Source of the DNA: Nitrospira_C sp035252115
GTDB taxonomy: Bacteria > Nitrospirota > Nitrospiria > Nitrospirales > Nitrospiraceae
Direction: 5' to 3'
DNA: 64,000 nt
Assembly: GCA_035252115.1 (NCBI GenBank)
Contig: DATFDJ010000194.1
Coordinates: 1 to 64,000, forward strand
Numbering within the stretch: position 1 is the first letter of the stretch; the number at the start of each line of letters is the position of its first letter. A program made the translations under genes and the position numbers. Positions 51,234 through 60,268 of this stretch are shown one piece after another. The notes under the pieces were generated by a model. The model made no database searches and was not told where the DNA came from. It worked only from the letters and a program-made list of their open reading frames with translations.

Positions 51234-51290
51234 CGTATCTCGTGAAGCGTCGTTCGCTCGCGAGATACGAGATACGAACGACGAGATACG
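51234..51290. repeat. CGAGATACGA-type repeats forming a hairpin between rpmI and rplT
   Basis: The 85-base rpmI-rplT gap is filled with repeats of CGAGATACGA. CGTATCTCG (51234-51242) and CGTCGTTCG (51248-51256) are complementary to CGAGATACG (51282-51290) and CGAACGACG (51275-51283), giving a long two-part stem, and a further direct copy lies at about 51260-51271. The repeats look like an intergenic palindromic repeat element; because L20 autoregulates its operon in several bacteria, a regulatory role is also possible. Confidence 0.65.
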
Positions 51291-51309
51291 AGGAAAGGAG
51301 AACAGTGCC

Positions 51310-51678
51310 ATGCCACGCGTGAAGGGCGGACCGAAGACCAGAGCGAGAAGGAAAAAACGGCTGAAACTCGCGAAGGGACAGTACGGGGCCAAGAGCCGCT
51401 TGTTTCGTTCCGCAACGGAATCCGTCGACAAGGGCCAGCAGTACGCCTATACCGGACGGAAAAATCGGAAGCGGGACTTCCGGCAGCTCTGGATCGCACG
51501 GATCAGCGCCGCGGTCAGAGCGCATGGCTTGTCCTACGCCCGGTTCATCAACGGACTCAAAAAAGTCAATGTCTTGTTGGACCGGAAAATCCTGTCCGAC
51601 ATGGCCATTAGAGATACGGCAGGATTCGAGCAATTGGTCGGCCTCGTGAAGCAGCATGCCGCACCGGCCAGTGCCTGA
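51310..51678 (+). CDS. rplT: 50S ribosomal protein L20
   Basis: Assembly protein of the large subunit, 122 residues. MPRVKGGPKTRARRKKRLKLAKGQYGAKSRLFRSATESV and the C-terminal RISAAVRAHGLSYARFINGLKKVNVLLDRKILSDMAI match the family. AAGGAG lies about 12 bases before the ATG. It ends the thrS-infC-rpmI-rplT run and converges on pheT. Confidence 0.97.
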   Translation: MPRVKGGPKTRARRKKRLKLAKGQYGAKSRLFRSATESVDKGQQYAYTGRKNRKRDFRQLWIARISAAVRAHGLSYARFINGLKKVNVLLDRKILSDMAIRDTAGFEQLVGLVKQHAAPASA

Positions 51679-51715
51679 CCAGCGTCTTAGCTCTTCCTAT
51701 CTGTATGTCATAGGG

Positions 51716-51746
51716 ATCGGACAGTCGGGCTGTCGGACTGTCCGAT
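51716..51746. terminator. bidirectional terminator between rplT and pheT
   Basis: ATCGGACAGTC and GACTGTCCGAT form a perfect 11 bp stem with loop GGGCTGTCG between two convergent genes; TTTATT follows on the plus strand. Its right arm abuts the pheT stop codon. Confidence 0.7.
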
Positions 51747-53462
51747 TTATTCAGCGAAAGCCGTCAGATTCACTTCGAACGCCGCAATCGGCACGGTGAT
51801 CTGCCAGCGCTCTAACACCTCGGGGTGAACTTCCCCAATCACTCCCACTTCGGCGCCGCTTTCCATGATAATCCGACCCGCCCGTCCTTCCAGAAAGCTG
51901 GGGTGCTGGACTGGCTCCATGCTGTACGTCCGGTCGAGATAGTAGAACAACGCATCCAGACAGGAATGGACTTCCGAAAAATGAGCATCGGCGTGGGCGA
52001 TCATCGCGGCCGCAACCATGGCCGTCCGTGAGCCGAGTTCATGCGCAGGATCGGGCCGTGCCACTTCGCCGGCCTCGAAGAGCCGGTGGGGATAGAAGGC
52101 GCGGCTGGAAGCAGTCTCGACACGAAGCAACGAGGGCAACAGCCATTGCCGGAGCGCCGAGAAGTGCTGGGACATGACATTGTCCACTTCGACGACGCGT
52201 CCCCACTCGGTTCCGTCGAGCCGCATGGCTTCGCATAACAATTGCGGAGAACTGAGGATATTCGAGATGATTTCCTGAAACCCCATGCCGACCAACAAAT
52301 CCCGCACCCGGTCGGAGAACGTTTCAACGCCGGACAGCCCGCCCACGGTAAATTGAGACGGCATCACCGGACGAAATTCCGAAAATCCGCGGCTGATGGC
52401 GACATCCTCGACGATATCCATGGCATGCATGAAATCCTGGCGGTAGAGCGGAAGGCGTACGGTGATGTTGTTCTTCGTGGCATTGACAACATAACCGTAC
52501 GCCGTCAGTGCCTGACTGACCTGTCCGCTATCCAGTTCTTGGCCGAGCGCCCGCTCGATTGTCGCAAGTGGTACGGTTCGATCCTTTCCCAGATCCTGAG
52601 GGGTGACGACGGTCTGCCCCAAGGCGGTCTTCGTGGGATAGACTACTTGAACCGGCTCGATGGCGGCGCCTCGATCGGCAAGATTGGCCGCCAGAATGTT
52701 GAGCGTGAGGATGACCATCGACAGATCGGTGCCCGTCACTTCGACAAAGAGCGCATCATCCCCGATCCGCACTTCGCCGACGTCGCGACTGTTGATGATC
52801 GGGGGAAAAGAAAGGACCCGTCCTTTGGCATCCCGTAGGAAGGGAACCCGGCTGTGACCGGTCAGAATCCCGCCGAACTCGAGTCCTTTCGGGTGGACGA
52901 GCAAAATCTCGCTCAAGGTCATCACCGTATTCATCCCCAGCGGAGTGAATTTTGCGCTGTCCGCCTTCACGGCTTCGTACGCGACGGGGAACGCGATCTC
53001 CGAAAGCCGGTAGAGTCCTATCGACACGGTCCGGCGCTTGCGGCCGAAAATGTCGGCGAGCTTTTCTTGCGTTTGAATCAACTGAGTCAGGCCTTCTTCA
53101 GTCACACGATAGCCGGTCGCGGCGCAGGCCGCGACATAGGGGCGGACCGTTTCGAGACCAGGGGCGACCGTGACTTGTTTCGTCGGAGGCTTGGGGAAGG
53201 ATTGGAACCCATACGAGGCGGGGACGCCTGTTCGTTTGATGCGGATCTGCCGTGCAATACCCTCGCAACACCAGAGGTCGGGGCGGTTGCTGTCTTGCAG
53301 CTCGATCCGCATCTCTCCGGTTTCCTGATTGTGTCCTTTCAGTTCACCTTTGACCAGCATGAACCACTCTTCCAATTGCCCAAGCGACACGGCGGAAATC
53401 TTCCTGTCGGGACCCGCCAGGAGCGCCTCGAGATCCTGCTTATAGATCGTGATGGTCGGCAT
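51747..53462 (-). CDS. pheT: phenylalanyl-tRNA synthetase beta subunit, archaeal/eukaryotic type
   Basis: Non-catalytic subunit with tRNA-binding and editing domains. The ATG at 53462, three bases after the pheS stop, gives 571 residues, against about 800 for usual bacterial PheT and about 550-600 for the archaeal type. The N-terminus MPTITIYKQDLEALLAG and the motif RIELQDSNRPDLWCCEGIARQI match the archaeal signature (DTNRPDLWSVEGIAR), and there is no N-terminal tRNA-binding EMAP-like domain and no C-terminal FDX-ACB domain. This implies horizontal acquisition together with pheS. Confidence 0.92.
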   Translation of the reverse strand: MPTITIYKQDLEALLAGPDRKISAVSLGQLEEWFMLVKGELKGHNQETGEMRIELQDSNRPDLWCCEGIARQIRIKRTGVPASYGFQSFPKPPTKQVTVAPGLETVRPYVAACAATGYRVTEEGLTQLIQTQEKLADIFGRKRRTVSIGLYRLSEIAFPVAYEAVKADSAKFTPLGMNTVMTLSEILLVHPKGLEFGGILTGHSRVPFLRDAKGRVLSFPPIINSRDVGEVRIGDDALFVEVTGTDLSMVILTLNILAANLADRGAAIEPVQVVYPTKTALGQTVVTPQDLGKDRTVPLATIERALGQELDSGQVSQALTAYGYVVNATKNNITVRLPLYRQDFMHAMDIVEDVAISRGFSEFRPVMPSQFTVGGLSGVETFSDRVRDLLVGMGFQEIISNILSSPQLLCEAMRLDGTEWGRVVEVDNVMSQHFSALRQWLLPSLLRVETASSRAFYPHRLFEAGEVARPDPAHELGSRTAMVAAAMIAHADAHFSEVHSCLDALFYYLDRTYSMEPVQHPSFLEGRAGRIIMESGAEVGVIGEVHPEVLERWQITVPIAAFEVNLTAFAE

Positions 53463-53466
53463 GGGA

Positions 53467-55026
53467 TCAGACGGAGCCCTTCGTCGATCGGACCAGTTCC
53501 AGATTGTCGGTAAAGAGTTCGCGGATGTCATGGATACCGAGTGCGACCATCGCCATGCGGTCGAGCCCCAACCCCCATGCAATGACGGGCACGGTGACTC
53601 CGAGCGGAAGAGTGACTTCCGGCCGGAACAGACCGGCGCCGCCCAGTTCCATCCAGCCAAGGCGCGGGTGTCGTACGTGCAGTTCCACGGACGGCTCCGT
53701 AAACGGGAAATACGCCGGCAGAAACTTCACTTCCTTGGCCTGCGCGACTTCACGCGCAAAGAGATTCAGCAATCCCAGCAGCGTACGGAAGTTGATGTCG
53801 TCACCGAGTACGATTCCCTCGACCTGAAAGAAATCGGTCGCGTGGGTGGCATCGACCTGGTCATATCGGAAACACCGGGCGATCGAAAAGTATTTTCCGG
53901 GAATGGACGGGTTCGACGCGAGAGTATGGGCGGACACCGCTGTCCCCTGACTCCTGAGAATCAGCCGGCTCGCCCGCTCGACATCAAAACGGTAACCCCA
54001 TCCGGTGGACCCTGTTTCACCGCCATGCTCGTGTACCTGCCTGACACGCGAAAGAAACGGCTCCGCGATGCGCGCCGCCTGCTTCGGTTCTTTCACAAAA
54101 TATACATCATGAATATCGCGGGCCGGGTGAAACTGCGGCATGAACAGCGCGTCCATGTCCCAGAATTCGGTCTCGATGAGCGGACCGCGCATCTCTTGAA
54201 AGCCCATGCTCACGAGTTTCGTCTTGACGGTGTCCAGAAATTCCCGATAGGGATGGCGTCTCCCCGGCGCAATGCGCGGGGCCCGCAAACTGATGGTGTA
54301 CTTCCGGAAATGTTTGGTCCTCCATGTCCCGTCTTTCAGCAACTCCGGCGTCAGTTGGGACACTTCCTCCACGCCGCCTGCGCGAGAGAGTTGCCGAACA
54401 GCATCGGCCCCAGCCTCTGTGAGCTTCAGAAGCCTTATCACGCGATCATCCACCCGGAACGGCTCCTTGGTGTTACCGCGTTTGACGGCATAGGTGTGGA
54501 TCACCCGCTGCTGCGCATCGGAAAAAGTAGACAGATCGCGGGGACCGTCGTGAAGCTGCTGCAACAGACCTCGGATCGTTTCAGCCGTGCGGCTCTGCCG
54601 TCCTGTTGATTCCAGACAACCCCCTTGGATGATCAGGAGCGCGCCCTCTTTCTTCAGGCAGCCGATGGCCCCGCTCACATCGGAAGGATCCAGTCCTTCA
54701 CGCGATCGGATGTCCTCAATGGTCAGGCGCTTGCCGGTCGTGGCGGCTTCACGGGCTGCCGACAAAACCCGTTCGATAGGCGAAGACTTTTCGAAATACT
54801 GTTCGCCGATTTTCGTCAACGAGGCGATCGGCGTGACAATTTCTTTGTCGATGATCAGCAGCGATTTAGCAAGAAGCCATTCGACTGCCATGCTGATCTG
54901 GGACGGTTCCAGTCCGGCGGATTGTGACAGTTGTCCTGTATCGAGCACGACATCGCTCGATGCAAAGGCCGACAAAACTTTGATTTCCAGGGGATGGAGG
55001 CTGTCGATGAGGGAAGAGATATTCAC
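53467..55026 (-). CDS. pheS: phenylalanyl-tRNA synthetase alpha subunit, archaeal/eukaryotic type
   Basis: Catalytic class II subunit. Its 519 residues match archaeal PheS (about 500) and exceed the roughly 330-350 of bacterial PheS. The first ~200 residues are winged-helix-like (LHPLEIKVLSAFASSDVVLDTGQLSQSAG) and replace the bacterial coiled-coil arm. The catalytic core reads HPYREFLDTVKTKLVSMGFQEMRGPLIETEFWDMDALFMPQFHPARDIHDVYFV (motif 1/2 region, archaeal form), and GLGLDRMAMVALGI is motif 3. It follows rpe after nine bases and precedes pheT. Confidence 0.93.
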   Translation of the reverse strand: MNISSLIDSLHPLEIKVLSAFASSDVVLDTGQLSQSAGLEPSQISMAVEWLLAKSLLIIDKEIVTPIASLTKIGEQYFEKSSPIERVLSAAREAATTGKRLTIEDIRSREGLDPSDVSGAIGCLKKEGALLIIQGGCLESTGRQSRTAETIRGLLQQLHDGPRDLSTFSDAQQRVIHTYAVKRGNTKEPFRVDDRVIRLLKLTEAGADAVRQLSRAGGVEEVSQLTPELLKDGTWRTKHFRKYTISLRAPRIAPGRRHPYREFLDTVKTKLVSMGFQEMRGPLIETEFWDMDALFMPQFHPARDIHDVYFVKEPKQAARIAEPFLSRVRQVHEHGGETGSTGWGYRFDVERASRLILRSQGTAVSAHTLASNPSIPGKYFSIARCFRYDQVDATHATDFFQVEGIVLGDDINFRTLLGLLNLFAREVAQAKEVKFLPAYFPFTEPSVELHVRHPRLGWMELGGAGLFRPEVTLPLGVTVPVIAWGLGLDRMAMVALGIHDIRELFTDNLELVRSTKGSV

Positions 55027-55035
55027 CCGAACGGC

Positions 55036-55716
55036 CTATCGATGAGACGATGTCGGCTGTCCCGCGGCTCGAAGCGCTGCGATGGTCGCTGCGTAGTCAC
55101 GGCTGCAGAAGATTGCCGAGCCGGCAACCAAAATTTCGGCGCCTGCGGCGACGATTTGCGCCGCATTATCCACTTTGATGCCTCCATCCACTTCGAGCAG
55201 CGCGCGGCTTCCGCATCGATCGATCATTTGCCGGACATGCGCAATTTTCTGAAGACAGGTCGAAATGAAGGTCTGGCCGCCAAAACCGGGATTCACCGAC
55301 ATGACCAAAATCAAATCGGCATCGGGAAGGATCTCGTCGAGGGCGTGCAGCGACGTCGCGGGGTTCAAGGTGACGCCCGCTTTCACGCCACATTCTTTGA
55401 TGGTCTGCACTGTCCGATGCAGGTGAGGACAGGCTTCCACATGCACGGTCAGGTAATCCGCGCCGGCGTCGGCGAACTCTTTAATAAAGGCATCCGGATT
55501 CGTCATCATCAAATGGCAGTCGAGCGGCAACCTCGTCGCTTTCCTGAGCGCTTCGACAATCGGTGGACCAACGGTAAGGTTGGGCACGAAATGTCCGTCC
55601 ATGACATCGACATGCAGCAGATCGGCGCCGCCCTGTTCAACCAGGGCGACTTCTTCCGCCAGACGCGCGAAATCAGCGGACAAAATCGACGGAGCAATCA
55701 AGACAGGCCGAGCCAT
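55036..55716 (-). CDS. rpe: ribulose-phosphate 3-epimerase
   Basis: Interconverts ribulose 5-phosphate and xylulose 5-phosphate. The 226-residue TIM barrel has IAPSILSADFARLAEEV, the metal-binding His and Asp in DLLHVDVMDGHFVPN, CHLMMTNPDAF, SVNPGFGGQTFI and EVDGGI, all as in the family. It overlaps the rsmB stop by one base (TAATG). fmt-rsmB-rpe is a common bacterial cluster. Confidence 0.96.
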   Translation of the reverse strand: MARPVLIAPSILSADFARLAEEVALVEQGGADLLHVDVMDGHFVPNLTVGPPIVEALRKATRLPLDCHLMMTNPDAFIKEFADAGADYLTVHVEACPHLHRTVQTIKECGVKAGVTLNPATSLHALDEILPDADLILVMSVNPGFGGQTFISTCLQKIAHVRQMIDRCGSRALLEVDGGIKVDNAAQIVAAGAEILVAGSAIFCSRDYAATIAALRAAGQPTSSHR

Positions 55717-57146
55717 TATTCGTCCTTTTTGAGTCGCGCTGCGTAGAAACCGTCCATCGATTCCCGGTTGTCTCTCGTCGAGAGATCTCCTTGCTCGGTG
55801 AGGAATCTCCGGGCAGCAACTGGAAGCCAGGGGGAGACGGACTCGCGACGGAACCCCGCGTGGGTCCTGCAGAACTGATCGACAACGTCCTCGTTTTCTT
55901 CACACTCGGTCGAGCATGTACTATAGACCAGCACGCCTCCGGGTCGCAAGCACGGCGCCACCGCATCAAGGAGTTGGAGTTGCAGAGCTTGATGGCGCAA
56001 AAAGGCTTCCGGCTCTTTGCGCCATTTCGCTTCAGGATGCCGGCGGAGGACACCGAGCCCGCTGCAGGGAGCATCAACCAAGATACGATCGAAGATCGGA
56101 TGCTTTCCATCCTTTGCATGCTTCCCATCGAGCAGTCCCCGAGACAGTTGTCGAACATCGCCGGCGATAGTGTCCACGATACTGATGCCGAGTCGCATAC
56201 AGTTCTTCTTCAACTGCCCCAGACGGACCTCTTTTCGATCAACCGCCGTAATGGTGCCGCGATTCTGCATTAACTCCGCGAGGTGAGTCGTCTTCCCTCC
56301 TGGAGCGGCGCAGGCGTCCAGCACCGCGTCACCGGGTCGCGGGTCCAACAAGGGAGGGATGAGTTGAGCCGCTTCATCCTCGACATAGAAGGTTCCTTCT
56401 TCAAAGCCAGGGAGAGACGGAATGGTCCCGGCGTCCTGCAGGATGACGCCGACCGGGCTCACCGAAGACGGCTTAGCACCAAGCCCTTCTTGGGTAAACC
56501 TCTGAAGTAGGTCCTCTTGCGTTGTCTTCAACCGGTTGGCGCGGAGGCTCACGGGGGGCACCGTGCTGGACCGCTCACACAACCATGCGGCCGCCGAAAT
56601 ACCCAGCCGCTCAGTCCATCGCGCGGCGAGCCATTCCGGCACCGCATGCCGGATAGCGAGGGCCTTCGCCGGCTCGCGATCACTCTCCGGCAATGGGGGA
56701 GCCGGCTCACGCAGCAAGGAGCGAAGAACGGCATTGACGAAGCCGCTCCAATCTCTCTTGAGTGTGTGTCGATAAAGCTTCGCGAGACGAACCGATTCGT
56801 CGACTGCAGCCGAGGCGGGAATGCGATCGAGGAACAAACATTGGTAGGCGCCAAGGCGAAGAATCATCTGCACCACGATCGGCAGCCGGGGAAGCGCCTT
56901 GTCGGCGACCGGTTGAAGTCTCCAATCGAGCGTGGAGAGCCGGCGGAGAACTCCATAGGCCAGCTCAACCGCCAATCCACGATCCCGCGCATCGAGCCCT
57001 CCGACCGTGAGGACTCGATCGAGCAGAACATCCGCTCCCTCGTCGGACTGGGCGGTCCGTACGAGAACAGCCAGTGCGACTTCACGCGCGGATCGTTGTG
57101 AGGATTGATGGCGACTGGTGGGAGATTTCTGCCGGTGAAGGTTCAC
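55716..57146 (-). CDS. rsmB: 16S rRNA (cytosine-967-C5)-methyltransferase
   Basis: Makes m5C967 in 16S rRNA. The 476-residue protein has the N-terminal NusB-like RNA-binding domain (SAREVALAVLVRTAQSDEGADVLLDRVL), followed by the SAM methyltransferase: AVLDACAAPGGKTTHLAELM, TAVDRKEVRLGQLKKNCMRLGI, and the two catalytic cysteines in DAPCSGLGVLRRHPEAKW and YSTCSTECEENEDVV. It lies 17 bases after fmt. Confidence 0.94.
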   Translation of the reverse strand: MNLHRQKSPTSRHQSSQRSAREVALAVLVRTAQSDEGADVLLDRVLTVGGLDARDRGLAVELAYGVLRRLSTLDWRLQPVADKALPRLPIVVQMILRLGAYQCLFLDRIPASAAVDESVRLAKLYRHTLKRDWSGFVNAVLRSLLREPAPPLPESDREPAKALAIRHAVPEWLAARWTERLGISAAAWLCERSSTVPPVSLRANRLKTTQEDLLQRFTQEGLGAKPSSVSPVGVILQDAGTIPSLPGFEEGTFYVEDEAAQLIPPLLDPRPGDAVLDACAAPGGKTTHLAELMQNRGTITAVDRKEVRLGQLKKNCMRLGISIVDTIAGDVRQLSRGLLDGKHAKDGKHPIFDRILVDAPCSGLGVLRRHPEAKWRKEPEAFLRHQALQLQLLDAVAPCLRPGGVLVYSTCSTECEENEDVVDQFCRTHAGFRRESVSPWLPVAARRFLTEQGDLSTRDNRESMDGFYAARLKKDE

Positions 57147-57163
57147 GTCTCACATTGAACGAT

Positions 57164-58105
57164 TCACGATCGCCCGTGAACGAGTCTTTGCCCGACTGAG
57201 ATAGGATGCCCGGCCAGATATTCACCAACCTTCATTCTTCTGCCGTTTGCCGGTTGCAATTCTGTGACGACAAGCAAGCCCCGACCTGTTTCCACATGAA
57301 TCGCCTGCTTCGTGACCGCGGCAACCATGCCCGGCACGCCCGTGAGCGATTCAGGAAGCGCTTCTGCTTTCAGAACAGTCCACCGGTCCGATCCATAAAA
57401 GGTATAGGCGCCCGGCCATGGCGTCAGACCGCGGATACGGTTTGCCAATGCAGCAGCCGGCATGGTCCAGTCGATCAGTCCGTCTTCTTTCTTGAGCAGC
57501 GGCGCCAGGGTCGCTCGAGAATGATCTTGTGGGTGAGGCACCAGCGTGCCGGCCTTCCATTGCTGCACCGTCTTCACCAGCAAGCGGCCGCCGAGTTCAG
57601 CCAACTTGACCGAGAGCGAGCCGGCCGTATCGTCGCTCCTGATTTCGATTTTCTCCTGAAGCAGCATGGCGCCGGTATCCATGCCTTCATCCATCAGCAT
57701 CGTGGTGATGCCGGTTTCCGTCTCGCCGTTGATGATGGCCCATTGGATCGGTCCGGCCCCTCGATATTTCGGCAACAAGGAACCATGCACATTGATACAG
57801 CCTTTTGGAGGAAGGGTCAGGACGGCCGGCGGAAGAATCCGCCCGAAGGCGGCGACGACGATGATGTCCGGTTTCCAATCGGCCAGCATCCGGAGGAATT
57901 CTGCATCTTTCATCTTCGTGGGCTGGAGGAGGGGAATATGTTCTCGCTGTGCCACCTGCTTTACCGGCGATGGTACCAAGATCTGGCCGCGTCCTTTGGG
58001 CCGATCGGGTTGCGTGACAATACCGACAACCGCGTCGTCGGACTTCAGCAAGGCTTCGAGAGACGGCACGGCGAAATCCGGTGTTCCCATGAATACTATG
58101 CGCAT
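57164..58105 (-). CDS. fmt: methionyl-tRNA formyltransferase
   Basis: Formylates Met-tRNAi with 10-formyl-THF. The 313-residue protein contains MRIVFMGTPDFAVPSLEALL, the catalytic Asn-His-Asp set in CINVHGSLLPKYRGAGPIQWAIINGETETGITTMLMDEGMDTG, and the C-terminal OB-like domain (ALANRIRGLTPWPGAYTF). It is encoded divergently from its substrate tRNA at 58194; def (deformylase) is absent from this stretch. Confidence 0.96.
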   Translation of the reverse strand: MRIVFMGTPDFAVPSLEALLKSDDAVVGIVTQPDRPKGRGQILVPSPVKQVAQREHIPLLQPTKMKDAEFLRMLADWKPDIIVVAAFGRILPPAVLTLPPKGCINVHGSLLPKYRGAGPIQWAIINGETETGITTMLMDEGMDTGAMLLQEKIEIRSDDTAGSLSVKLAELGGRLLVKTVQQWKAGTLVPHPQDHSRATLAPLLKKEDGLIDWTMPAAALANRIRGLTPWPGAYTFYGSDRWTVLKAEALPESLTGVPGMVAAVTKQAIHVETGRGLLVVTELQPANGRRMKVGEYLAGHPISVGQRLVHGRS

Positions 58106-58158
58106 AGGTTGGCTTTAGCATCGGCCTGCCGAGAATGCAACCGAGCTCGGCGCTTTGC

Positions 58159-58187
58159 TTGACTTGCCGTTGAACGCTTTGTTAGAT
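58159..58187 (+). promoter_or_regulatory. promoter of tRNA-fMet
   Basis: TTGACT (58159-58164) and TTAGAT (58182-58187) with a 17-base spacer, ending seven bases before the mature 5' end of the tRNA. Close to sigma-70 consensus. Confidence 0.7.
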
Positions 58188-58193
58188 TTCGCG

Positions 58194-58270
<77 letters not shown>

Positions 58271-58343
58271 CCACATACCGCAGTCGTACCTCCCGAACGC
58301 TACGGTTCCCGCCCGCTCTTTTCCGCATAAGAATCCAGATTCA

Positions 58344-58371
58344 TTGGACGGCGGTTCAGCGATGTTATAGT
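58344..58371 (+). promoter_or_regulatory. candidate promoter of the 65-aa gene
   Basis: TTGGAC and TATAGT separated by 16 bases, about 34 bases upstream of the next start codon. Confidence 0.5.
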
Positions 58372-58404
58372 TTAGCCCTGAAGGAACGTGAGGAAGAACC
58401 GCTG

Positions 58405-58602
58405 ATGCATTACGTGCGTGTAGGAAAGAAAGCGTTAAATCTCGACAGCGTTGCCTATTGCGAAGTCCAGGCGTGGCAGGATGAAATGACGGTCAAGGTC
58501 TATTTCACCGGATCAGCGCATAACACCCCGTTGGTATTCGGAGAGAATGAAGCAAAAGAACTCTGGAAGTATTTGGAGTATATCGGAGAGAAGCCCGTTT
58601 GA
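58405..58602 (+). CDS. small conserved hypothetical protein, 65 aa
   Basis: Not recognised. The product starts MHYVRVGKKALNLDSVAYCEVQAW and has a mainly beta character with TVKVYFTGSAHNTPLVF and a helical end (ENEAKELWKYLEYIG). The composition resembles small single-domain proteins that fold as beta-strands plus helix. GAGGAAG lies about nine bases before the ATG, and a good promoter is upstream. Confidence 0.65.
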   Translation: MHYVRVGKKALNLDSVAYCEVQAWQDEMTVKVYFTGSAHNTPLVFGENEAKELWKYLEYIGEKPV

Positions 58603-58638
58603 CAGGTCCGATGCCGCAATATTCGTTCGAGTTTCCCT

Positions 58639-59334
58639 TCAGAAGCTTTGCAGCGGGGCGACATGCGCCGTTGTCTCGGTGACCGGCGCAACCCAACCCC
58701 CCTTTCTGTAGTCACGATAGTAGCTCATCACCTTCTGAACATAAAGCTGAGTTTCTTTAAACGGTGGAATCCTTCTATACTGATCCACCTTCCGTTCTCC
58801 GGCATTGTAAGCGGCGAGCGCGAGGCGGAGGTTCCCCTTGAATCGATCGAGCAAATACCGCAGATGGCGTGCGCCGCCGACGATGTTCTCCTTCGTATCA
58901 TAGAGGTTCTGCACCCCGTGCCGTATGGCGGTTTCGGGGACTAGCTGCATGAGACCCACGGCTCCCGCCCTCGACACGACGACAGGATTGAAAGATGATT
59001 CCGCTCGTATGACGGCAAGCAGCAAGGCCGGCTGTAGTCGGTGTTCTCTAGCCGCATGGCTGACCGCCCCTTCAAGCTCCGCATTCGATAGGGTGCGGTG
59101 GTACCGGTTCAGGTAAGCGCTTGTATCGGTTCTCGCTCCTGCCTCAGTGAAGTCTGTGTCCTGTTCAGTAGCGCCATATGCGAATGGTCGTGTGTCTGCA
59201 AGTGCCTGAGATACAGGAGGCCCCATCCATATCATCCCAATGAGCGTCAGCCCCCTGATCCAGTCCTGAGTCGAAAACCGTCGCGCCGGTAACCGTCTCG
59301 CACCGGACGGCTTCTCAGAAATGTGTCTCAACAT
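58639..59334 (-). CDS. lytic transglycosylase (SLT domain)
   Basis: Cleaves the MurNAc-GlcNAc bond in peptidoglycan. The 231-residue product has a basic N-terminus, a hydrophobic segment (GLTLIGMIWMGPPVSQALA) that may be a signal peptide and a C-terminal SLT domain. The catalytic Glu is in LLLAVIRAESSFNP, with GAVGLMQLVPETA, the NIVGGARHLRYLLDRF segment and LALAAYNAGERKVDQY as family motifs. No LysM domain is present. It is a single gene. Confidence 0.9.
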   Translation of the reverse strand: MLRHISEKPSGARRLPARRFSTQDWIRGLTLIGMIWMGPPVSQALADTRPFAYGATEQDTDFTEAGARTDTSAYLNRYHRTLSNAELEGAVSHAAREHRLQPALLLAVIRAESSFNPVVVSRAGAVGLMQLVPETAIRHGVQNLYDTKENIVGGARHLRYLLDRFKGNLRLALAAYNAGERKVDQYRRIPPFKETQLYVQKVMSYYRDYRKGGWVAPVTETTAHVAPLQSF

Positions 59335-59556
59335 TCGGTCCTCTTAAAATGCGTCAATCTGTATCGTCCATTCGACCGGCCTGCCAAGACATTCTCCGCA
59401 GGTTCTATGCCATGGGCCATCTCCTTACAATCAATGGAGTCCTCGAATTTTCGCGATTTACGAACTAATAGACCCATCTTCCGTAGGGCAGACAGGCTGA
59501 CGACATTCCATTTATTGTTCAGACTATCGGCACTTTGTCGCCGGCGTTGAAAGTCT

Positions 59557-59895
59557 ATGAGACTGCGCTATTGCACAAGGGTCGCGACGAACCTCCCCGT
59601 TATCTTTGCCCACGATTCTTTTGTCGGGGAGGGAACCGTCTTGAACGTGTCGGTGCCGGGCTGCGCGGTCGTCAGCAAGAAAGTTCCGCAATCCGGATCG
59701 TACTTAGAGATGAAGCTGTTGTTGCCCGGACCTTCCCCCTCTCTTTCTGTCGGTTTGGCACGGGTTCGTTGGTCCCAAGGGCAGCATTTTGGCGTCGAAT
59801 TTATCCGCATGCCTGGAGACGATCAAATCCGTCTTGGCCGTCTGCTCAGACGACAACTCTCTGATATCCCGCTGCGCAGGATACAGGCCCGTTAA
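59557..59895 (+). CDS. PilZ domain protein
   Basis: A 112-residue PilZ-like protein. The barrel pattern (AHDSFVGEGTVLNVSVPGCAVVS, then LARVRWSQGQHFGVEFIRM) matches the PilZ protein at 6787. The N-terminal RxxxR motif is RLRYCTR and the second motif NVSVPG keeps the DxSxxG-type pattern (N for D), so c-di-GMP binding is possible. The ribosome binding site is weak. Confidence 0.7.
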   Translation: MRLRYCTRVATNLPVIFAHDSFVGEGTVLNVSVPGCAVVSKKVPQSGSYLEMKLLLPGPSPSLSVGLARVRWSQGQHFGVEFIRMPGDDQIRLGRLLRRQLSDIPLRRIQAR

Positions 59896-59941
59896 CACAT
59901 CGCTCAGTTTCTGCTAGACGTGGTTTCTGCTAGAATTAGGC

Positions 59942-60268
59942 ATGCACGTTCGGAATCTGTTTCCCCTACTCATTCTCTGCCTAGGAACCGGGTGCGCCGA
60001 GCCCTTTACCGTTTTCCATAGCAGCACAGGAGAACCTATCATCGTCGGAAGGAGAGCGTTCTCGTACGAAGGCTGCCTTGCCACCATGCGCGAAGAGGCT
60101 GATCGGTTGGGCGTCACCTATCGCTACATCCATGTGAGAGGATCAATGGTGGGACGGTCTCTGCTCTGGCCTTTTGAGCCAGGCTATGCCTGTGAAGGCA
60201 TGATCGGTCCTGAACGGCCGCCAAGCGGATCCTATCCGGACGTACCGCCTCTTACGCCTCAGGGTTAA
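59942..60268 (+). CDS. small lipoprotein, 108 aa
   Basis: Not recognised. The product has a signal peptide with lipobox LGTGC (NLFPLLILCLGTGC), so it is predicted to be acylated, and a mature part of about 90 residues with two more cysteines (EGCLAT and YACEGM) that could form a disulfide. A Pro-rich end follows. It follows the PilZ gene by 46 bases on the same strand. Confidence 0.65.
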   Translation: MHVRNLFPLLILCLGTGCAEPFTVFHSSTGEPIIVGRRAFSYEGCLATMREEADRLGVTYRYIHVRGSMVGRSLLWPFEPGYACEGMIGPERPPSGSYPDVPPLTPQG

